This document shows positions 35,129 through 40,165 of a stretch of DNA of 40,165 bases, in pieces; position 1 is the stretch's first letter, and every line of letters starts with the position of its first letter. Source of the DNA: an uncultured Bacteroidales bacterium (GTDB lineage: Bacteria; Bacteroidota; Bacteroidia; Bacteroidales; UBA4417); NCBI GenBank assembly GCA_903946925.1, contig CAJAXK010000419.1, positions 1 through 40,165 on the forward strand, read 5' to 3'. The notes beneath the pieces are model-generated. The model was not told the origin of the DNA. It was given only the letters and a program-made list of their open reading frames with translations, and did not search any database. A program made the position numbers and the translations under genes.

Positions 35129-37008
35129 TTGTGCTGTGCCAATATTTTTGCTATGCGGAGTATCAGTAATTTAGGGTCAACCGGTTTTTTGATGTATTCG
35201 GCAGCCCCCATTTTTAGACCTTTTTCTTCGTGTTCGGAACTTGTATGGCCCGAGAGGAAAATTAACGGGATATTGATATCGTGCCCTTTCATATATTCGA
35301 GCATCTGATAGCCATCAAGGTTAGGCATAGAAATATCCGAAAGTATCAGATCGTACTTTTCCTTTGCTATTTGCATAAGCGCAATAACGCCATCGGATGC
35401 AATATCAACATCATACCCTGCCGATTTCAATATGCTGCCAATAATTTTCTGGTTAATAACCTCATCGTCAACCACAAGTATGCGTGAATTGGTTTTGTCA
35501 AGTTTAGGCCTGCCAAGCTTTATATCAGAAGGCAATAGATTGGTAAGCAACTCCTTTAACGACAAAGTAGCATAGGTTGATGCTGTATCCGACATGGCGT
35601 AAGGGATAACCAATTCATCGTTATTGATGATTGACCCACAGGAATATACCACGTTCGGCACATAGCCTTCGCGTTCTTCCTCGTTGGGCAAAATCAGAGG
35701 CTCGTTCAATTGGCCAATAACTTTGGTCGGATCGTCCAGATCGAGTAGTATTGCACCAATTACATATTTACGCATCGGCCCTACACCATGGGTTATTACC
35801 AACCAACCAAATTCTGTTTCAATGGGCGAGCCGCAATTTCCAACTTGAATAAATTCCCAAGGGAATTTGGGCATTTGAAGTTTCACGGCATCGTGCCAAA
35901 GGTTTATGGTATCCGAAAACATTACATAATTGTTGATGCCGTCGAGGCGCGAAAGCATGGCATATTTGCCTTTTATTTTTCGTGGGAACAATGCCATGCC
36001 TTTGTTCTGGGCATTTTCGCCATGTATTGGCATTACTTCAAACTGATAGAAACTCTTGGTTGTAATCATCATTGGCATGATACTCACGCCGTTATAAGCT
36101 GTGTATGTGGCATAATAGCGCTCCAAGCCGTTGTCGTCGGTAAATTTAACAAACCGGGCATCTTCGATACCGTTGCTTTCGGCTGCCGAAATCGGGAATA
36201 TTACACGGTCGGAAATACTGGTATCCAACGAAAATGAAATCCTATAATGCGAATCGCCCAACCAACTTATTATCTGTAGCATTTTGCGTTGCTTGTCGTC
36301 GGGCTGCCTTTCCCTTTTTGTTTCGTCAATCGCCCTGTAAAGCTCGTTGTAGTCGAACTCGGCCCTGAGTTTTTGCAACACATAAGCCAAAATGGGATCT
36401 TCGCTTAATACTTCGCTACCACCATACACTTCGCAGAGTTTTTGGTAAAACACATCTTTTTTGTAAGTGAAATTATACACGTTCTCGGCTTCGTCAATGA
36501 GCCTTCCGGTCGGGATCATTTCCAGGTTATTGTTGGCATCGAGTATTCCGCCACGGAAAGCGATAGACGAAATATGGCCTTCGCCGGTTGCCCTGAAACT
36601 AATAATAACCCTTTTTTGCCCTTCCTGTAGCCCCGACTGGTCAGGGTCTTCGATCATGGATGGGTTGAAGAATGCAGCCGATTCAATTGAATATTCAGAG
36701 GAGAAAAATGCACCAATCAGCAGTTTTTTATACACAGATAAGGTGGTCAGGTCGCCAACCTTACCATTCATTATATCGCGTGTGCGGTCGAAATGTTTTT
36801 GAAATATCTTCGAAATATTACGGTGGCGTGCCGAAAAGTCGCGCAAAACCTGGTTCAAACTTAGCATGGCAGCTTCCTCCGGCATTTCCACAACCTTTTG
36901 GATAATGGTTTGTACCCTTGTTTCAGGTCCGGGGAAGAAAAATCTAACAATTACCCTTTTGGGGTCGCTATAAAAGCGGATCGGTTTGCGGTTTATGGAA
37001 GTGCTCAT
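35125..37008 (-). CDS. GH130-family glycoside phosphorylase/hydrolase fused to a receiver domain
   Basis: The 627-residue protein combines an enzyme with a signalling domain. Residues about 1-490 match the long, PH1107-related GH130 group, whose characterised members act on beta-mannosides by phosphorolysis or hydrolysis. Features include SIESAAFFNPSMIEDPDQSG, ISFRATGEGHISSIAFR, the core GIEDARFVKF with E282-D283, PRKIKGKYAMLSRLDG, NCGSPIETEFGWLVITHGVGPMR and VPNVVYSCG (each a standard family block). Residues about 505-627 are a receiver with VVDDE, phospho-acceptor D558 in LILSDISMPNLDGYQ, a Ser switch residue in FLSGHT and IKKPVDP. All phosphorylation residues are present, so phosphorylation could control the enzyme. 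Starts at the ATG at 37006-37008; no signal peptide, so cytoplasmic. It converges on the GT4 gene with a 4-base overlap. Confidence 0.88.
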   Translation of the reverse strand: MSTSINRKPIRFYSDPKRVIVRFFFPGPETRVQTIIQKVVEMPEEAAMLSLNQVLRDFSARHRNISKIFQKHFDRTRDIMNGKVGDLTTLSVYKKLLIGAFFSSEYSIESAAFFNPSMIEDPDQSGLQEGQKRVIISFRATGEGHISSIAFRGGILDANNNLEMIPTGRLIDEAENVYNFTYKKDVFYQKLCEVYGGSEVLSEDPILAYVLQKLRAEFDYNELYRAIDETKRERQPDDKQRKMLQIISWLGDSHYRISFSLDTSISDRVIFPISAAESNGIEDARFVKFTDDNGLERYYATYTAYNGVSIMPMMITTKSFYQFEVMPIHGENAQNKGMALFPRKIKGKYAMLSRLDGINNYVMFSDTINLWHDAVKLQMPKFPWEFIQVGNCGSPIETEFGWLVITHGVGPMRKYVIGAILLDLDDPTKVIGQLNEPLILPNEEEREGYVPNVVYSCGSIINNDELVIPYAMSDTASTYATLSLKELLTNLLPSDIKLGRPKLDKTNSRILVVDDEVINQKIIGSILKSAGYDVDIASDGVIALMQIAKEKYDLILSDISMPNLDGYQMLEYMKGHDINIPLIFLSGHTSSEHEEKGLKMGAAEYIKKPVDPKLLILRIAKILAQHN

Positions 37009-37240
37009 AAAACTAAATTTTCGATAAATATAGTAAAGAATAATTGAACACGGATTTTTTCGTAAATTTTTTTCAATTTCTACATCATAGCGCGCCGAAA
37101 AAGTTTTTTTACGTATTGTTACAAGAAGTCCATTGCTTTATGGTATCCTAATATTTTCGTGGTGGTTTCAATGTTCACGTTTTTTTTGTTCAAAACTTTG
37201 CATTCAATTGCTTCGCTTTCAATGTTCAATTGGCTTCTCC

Positions 37241-37288
37241 GTTCAAATGTTCGAATGTTCGAATGTTCAAATGTTCGAATGTTCAATT
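37241..37288. repeat. Tandem 8-bp GTTC[AG]AAT repeat
   Basis: Five consecutive 8-bp units read GTTCAAAT, GTTCGAAT, GTTCGAAT, GTTCAAAT, GTTCGAAT and are followed by a degenerate GTTCAATT. The GTTCGAAT units contain the palindrome TTCGAA. The period equals that of the CCCACATT array at 1960. Confidence 0.85.
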
Positions 37289-37313
37289 GTTTTCTTGTTC
37301 AAATCCTGAAACA

Positions 37314-37346
37314 AACTCGTCCAAAGTTCAAAACTTTGGACGAGTT
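37314..37346. repeat. Perfect 15-bp hairpin
   Basis: AACTCGTCCAAAGTT (37314-37328) and AACTTTGGACGAGTT (37332-37346) are exact reverse complements with a three-base CAA loop. No T-tract follows on either strand, so it is not a classical terminator. It lies about 300 bases upstream of the GH130-receiver start and could be a transcript-stabilising hairpin or a repeat element. Confidence 0.7.
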
Positions 37347-37430
37347 CAAAATAAATATCGAGTTAACGTTTGACTTATAGGAGGTTACATTTGATTTTTC
37401 GGATATTAGGGTCGAATTTTATTAAGCATA

Positions 37431-37454
37431 AAAAAAGCCCCTTCCGGGGCTTTT
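37431..37454 (-). terminator. Intrinsic terminator of the DUF349 gene
   Basis: On the minus strand a GCCCC/GGGGC stem with a GGAA loop (37437-37450) is flanked by AAAA and followed by a run of six to seven T residues (37431-37436). It lies seven bases beyond the DUF349 stop codon, so that gene ends its own transcript. Confidence 0.85.
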
Positions 37455-37460
37455 AATTTG

Positions 37461-39746
37461 TTACTGCTGCTCGCGTGCAACATTTTTAAGGATTTTCGAT
37501 TTGGCTTCTAAGGAAGCAAGTTCCTCCTTGGCATTGGCTATCTTGGCCTCAAATTCTGCTTTTAACAAATTAGCTTGCTTTGAGCGGGCAAAAAAACCAA
37601 TGTTGTTTTCCCAAAGTAGGATTTCTTCTTTTAGGCTGTCAATTTTGGTTTGTAAGCCTGAGCGTTCCCGGTTTATAATGCGTCCGGCATCGGGCTGATC
37701 CTTCACGTTTTCGTATCGCGCACGGTAGTTGTTTTGGTTGGCTTCCTGCGAATCGGCTTTCAGTTTGTCGTAAATTTTGTTTACGGCTGCTTTAAATTCA
37801 GCCTGGATGCGGTCTTTTTCCTTGATTGGGACATGGCCGGTTTCCATCCACTCGCGCTGCAACTCTTTAATCCTGTTGAGGCTTTCCTGACGGCTTTCGT
37901 TGAACTCGAAATTGTTCACCTTGCTCAGAATATCAAGCTTAATTTGTAAGTTGCCGCCTTCGCTGGCCTGCATGTTTTTGAAATACTCGTTTTTGGTATT
38001 AAAAAACTCATCGCAAGCCGTTCGGAAGCGTTTCCATATTTTTTCGCTATGCTTGCGTGGGGTAGGACCAATCTTTTTCCATTCTTCTTGCATTTTAACA
38101 AGTTCGCGCGAAGAATTTTTCCAGTCGGTACTTAACTTATGCGATTCGGCCTGCAGGCAAAGTTCAACTTTGAGGTTGTAGTTATGGAGCTGCTGATCTT
38201 TTAGCTTTCCAAAATATTCTTTCTTATTCGAAAAATAAAGGTCAAGTTGGGCCTTGAAGCGGTTCCAGATTTCGTTGTTTACCTTTTGTGGCGCTTGCCC
38301 AACTGATTTCCACATTTTAAGCAGTTCGTTCACCTGATGGGTACTGTCCTGCCATTGTTTTATGGAATTGAACTCGGTTGCAACAAGTTGTTCGGCTTTT
38401 TCGCAAAGCAATTCTTTGGCTGCAAGGTTCGCATCGAGGTCGCCCTGGATTTTTTTGTAAAAATCGTGGCGGCGGTCGTTAATCTTTTCGGTAGCGGTTT
38501 TAAAACGGTCCCAAACTTCTTCGCGTTTATCCTGTGCAACAGGCCCAACTTCTTTCCATTCCTCATGAAGTTCTTGCAAACGTTTGAACGACTGCGATAT
38601 GGATGATTCGAGAACCAGTTCCTCTGCTTTTTCGCATAATTCCATTTTGCGCTCAAGGTTTTTGCGCAGATCGAGGTCTTTTAGCTCTTTGTTGATTTTT
38701 ACTTTATCGAAAAACTTCTCGATAAGGAAATGATAGTTTTGCCACAAACCCTGGGCTTCAGCTTTGGGCACCATGCCAATACTTTTCCACAGATCCTGCA
38801 ACGCTTTAAACTCGTCGTAAGTTTTTTTAAGCGTTTCTTCAGAGTTGATCAATGTCCTCAACTCGTTAAGGATTTTAGTTTTGGCTTCCAGGTTTTGGAT
38901 TTTTATCTTCTCCTGGTCTTCGGTAAAGCGGAATTTGTTGTGTTTATATATGCCGAAAGCTACTTTGAAACGATCTTCCAATGGATCAACAACCTCAAAA
39001 TTTTCAGCTTCCTCGCTGGCGGCTGCATTTTGATACAATTCCTGTCGTTCCTTGTTGGCAAGTGCCAGATACGCCACTTTGATAAGGGCAACTTTCGATT
39101 TGATTTCGTTTACATCTTCTGATTTTACAGTTTCTTCGAGCAGTTCAACCAATTGTTCGCGCGACATGTGGGCATAATCAACCCCAGCGGATTCGGCGGC
39201 GGCAACTTCTGCCTCAATCACTTCGTCCATCGTTTCTGTTTCGTCAGCGTGTTCGGTTTCTGGGATTGTTGCTTCTGCAACAGGTTCAGCAACCTCAGCT
39301 TGCGTAACAACTTCCTCAACAGCAACTGCTTCGGTCGCAATCTCGGGTTCTGCTGCAATTTCTGCAACGGCAGCAATTTCAGGCTGAACTTCTTCAATAG
39401 GTTCAACTTCTGGTTCTGAAATGCCTTCAGGTTCTGCCGGTTCTTCAATTCCGGCTGGTTCCGGTTCCAAAATTGTTTCTGCCACAACTTCGGTTACAGG
39501 TTCAACTTCTGGTTCTGAAATCTCTTCAGGTTTTACCGGTTCTTCAATTCCGGCTGGTTCCGATTCCAAAATTGTTTCTGCCACAACTTCGGCAGCTATT
39601 TCGGTTTCAGGTTCTGCAACAGCAACTTCGGTTAACGATGCTGATTCTTCTACAGTGTTTACAGTATCTTCCAACTGTGAATTCTCCTCCTGGCTGAGCA
39701 TTGGAGCTTCTTCAGGATTTTGATCGGGATGTTTGGTAGGTTCCAT
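37461..39746 (-). CDS. DUF349-repeat protein with acidic N-terminal repeats
   Basis: The 761-residue protein has two regions. Residues 1-190 are very acidic and low in complexity (E, A, P, V, T), with a 33-residue tandem repeat (VVAETILExEPAGIEEP then PExISEPEVEP) present twice. From about 250 to 680 there are five DUF349 units, each with the W-[KM]-x-[IVT]-G-x-[VAT]-P core: LWKSIGMVP, EWKEVGPVA, MWKSVGQAP, EWKKIGPTP and EWMETGHVP. The end is a coiled coil (LQTKIDSLKEEILLWENN). DUF349 proteins are common in Bacteroidota and their function is not established. No signal peptide, so probably cytoplasmic. It starts at the ATG at 39744-39746 and has its own terminator, separate from the polysaccharide genes. 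Confidence 0.9.
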   Translation of the reverse strand: MEPTKHPDQNPEEAPMLSQEENSQLEDTVNTVEESASLTEVAVAEPETEIAAEVVAETILESEPAGIEEPVKPEEISEPEVEPVTEVVAETILEPEPAGIEEPAEPEGISEPEVEPIEEVQPEIAAVAEIAAEPEIATEAVAVEEVVTQAEVAEPVAEATIPETEHADETETMDEVIEAEVAAAESAGVDYAHMSREQLVELLEETVKSEDVNEIKSKVALIKVAYLALANKERQELYQNAAASEEAENFEVVDPLEDRFKVAFGIYKHNKFRFTEDQEKIKIQNLEAKTKILNELRTLINSEETLKKTYDEFKALQDLWKSIGMVPKAEAQGLWQNYHFLIEKFFDKVKINKELKDLDLRKNLERKMELCEKAEELVLESSISQSFKRLQELHEEWKEVGPVAQDKREEVWDRFKTATEKINDRRHDFYKKIQGDLDANLAAKELLCEKAEQLVATEFNSIKQWQDSTHQVNELLKMWKSVGQAPQKVNNEIWNRFKAQLDLYFSNKKEYFGKLKDQQLHNYNLKVELCLQAESHKLSTDWKNSSRELVKMQEEWKKIGPTPRKHSEKIWKRFRTACDEFFNTKNEYFKNMQASEGGNLQIKLDILSKVNNFEFNESRQESLNRIKELQREWMETGHVPIKEKDRIQAEFKAAVNKIYDKLKADSQEANQNNYRARYENVKDQPDAGRIINRERSGLQTKIDSLKEEILLWENNIGFFARSKQANLLKAEFEAKIANAKEELASLEAKSKILKNVAREQQ
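39405..39600. repeat. 99-bp tandem duplication inside the DUF349 gene
   Basis: The stretch coding for the acidic repeat is present twice with a 99-base period; for example AATTGTTTCTGCCACAACTT occurs at 39471 and again at 39570. The period is a multiple of three, so copy-number change would keep the frame. The copies differ at a few bases. Confidence 0.8.
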
Positions 39747-39782
39747 CTTTTGATGAGTTAGTAATTAAACTATTGATCAGTG

Positions 39783-39818
39783 TTAAATAAAAACCGCTAT
39801 TTCAATGAAATGGCGGTT
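39783..39818 (-). terminator. Terminator-like hairpin facing left
   Basis: AACCGC-T-ATTTC (39792-39803) pairs with GAAAT-G-GCGGTT (39807-39818) with one G-T pair. On the minus strand it is followed by TTTTTATTT, so it would end a leftward transcript entering from beyond the window. It lies only about 40 bases before the DUF349 start, leaving little room for a promoter on its downstream side. Confidence 0.55.
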
Positions 39819-40005
39819 GTATGTGTATTTTTCTCTCGAAAAAATTTACAAAGCAAAATCCCCCTGTTTTCTAAAAAAGGAATGCAAATTTAACAACATT
39901 TCCTTATGTTCGTCAATTTTATGGCGAAATCGGCTTAATCTTATTTTGAGGTGCTATCTGACTGTCATCAAATCCAAAACTTTGGTCAAACTTTTTTAGC
40001 TTTTT

Positions 40006-40031
40006 TTACTTTTTGCTTGATCAAAAAGTAA
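40006..40031. repeat. 10-bp palindrome with TTGATC centre
   Basis: TTACTTTTTG (40006-40015) and CAAAAAGTAA (40022-40031) are exact reverse complements around CTTGAT. The element looks like a dispersed AT-rich intergenic repeat, but other copies cannot be checked from this window. Confidence 0.5.
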
Positions 40032-40165
40032 CCAAAAATCAAGGCTCTATAAAAATACAATGTGTTTCTAATCCGAAGGTATCTTCCCGCAATACAAGGC
40101 ATGGGAGATGGCACAATCCCATACTTTTGTCGTTGCTGTGTATTGCTACGCACATGCCTTTCGCA

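Larger units (their letters stand above)
37009..37460. other. Repeat-rich spacer between GH130-receiver and DUF349 genes
   Basis: The 452 bases hold five tandem GTTC[AG]AAT units (37241-37280), the 15-bp hairpin at 37314-37346 and the DUF349 terminator at 37431-37454. A promoter for the GH130-receiver gene must lie here too, but I cannot identify it. There is no supported gene. Confidence 0.55.
39747..40165. other. Gene-free right end of the window
   Basis: The last 419 bases carry a terminator-like hairpin (39783-39818) and a 10-bp palindrome (40006-40031) but no supported coding region. The promoter of the DUF349 gene must lie here. The final 100 bases include another inverted pair, ATGGGA/TCCCAT, near 40100-40122. 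Confidence 0.5.

Noticed and set aside
39421-39723. Ser/Gly/Val-rich plus-strand open frame
   Set aside because: It is the antisense of the acidic repeat in the DUF349 gene and is explained by that repeat's composition.

Overview
The window looks like a chromosome segment of a Bacteroidota organism, probably an environmental Bacteroidales/Marinilabiliales-type lineage. This rests on moderate-to-low GC, gene starts without clear Shine-Dalgarno sequences, AT-rich spacers with short GTTC- or CCCACATT-type repeats, FkbM, DUF349 and VGNRPL-type sugar transferases, and a large hybrid histidine kinase. No rRNA, tRNA, CRISPR array or transposase was seen.

Layout. (1) 1-2061 is an accessory, AT-rich stretch holding a 3'-truncated leftward jetA/DUF3375 (Wadjet) gene, hairpins and simple repeats. 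(2) 2062-25620 is one long leftward run of polysaccharide genes. In transcription order it reads: receiver protein, sugar transferase B, receiver protein, sugar transferase A, TolC-like protein, Wzz/Wzc-like copolymerase with an inserted LysM domain, Wzx-like flippase, Wzy/ligase-like polymerase, hybrid histidine kinase, GalE, RfbB, three glycosyltransferase types (GT2, GT2, GT4), a further GT4-like transferase, hexapeptide acyltransferase, FkbM methyltransferase and a membrane GT2. (3) 26202-32399 runs rightward: a glutaminase-dead asparagine-synthase homologue, UDP-glucose dehydrogenase, UDP-glucuronate decarboxylase (UDP-xylose synthase), RfbD, a histidine-less Hpt-like protein and a true Hpt protein, closed by a clear terminator. 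(4) 32915-37008 is a convergent pair with overlapping stop codons: a GT4 fused to an (alpha/alpha)-barrel-like domain, facing a GH130 enzyme fused to a response-regulator receiver domain. (5) 37461-39746 is a DUF349 protein with its own terminator, followed by a gene-free right end.

How the genes fit together. The locus can make UDP-glucuronic acid, UDP-xylose and UDP-galactose, and part of the dTDP-rhamnose route (rfbA and rfbC are absent here). It can start a repeat unit on a lipid carrier, extend and decorate it, flip it, polymerise it and export it: a Wzx/Wzy-type exopolysaccharide or capsule. Embedded in it is a nearly complete phosphorelay with no DNA-binding output domain in the window: a hybrid kinase with two receivers and no Hpt domain, an Hpt protein, an Hpt-like protein lacking the histidine, two single-domain receivers each paired with a sugar transferase that carries a degenerate receiver domain, and a GH130-receiver fusion. 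The most attractive hypothesis is that phosphorelay signalling acts directly on polysaccharide enzymes rather than on transcription. This is inferred from gene content and domain architecture and has not been shown experimentally.
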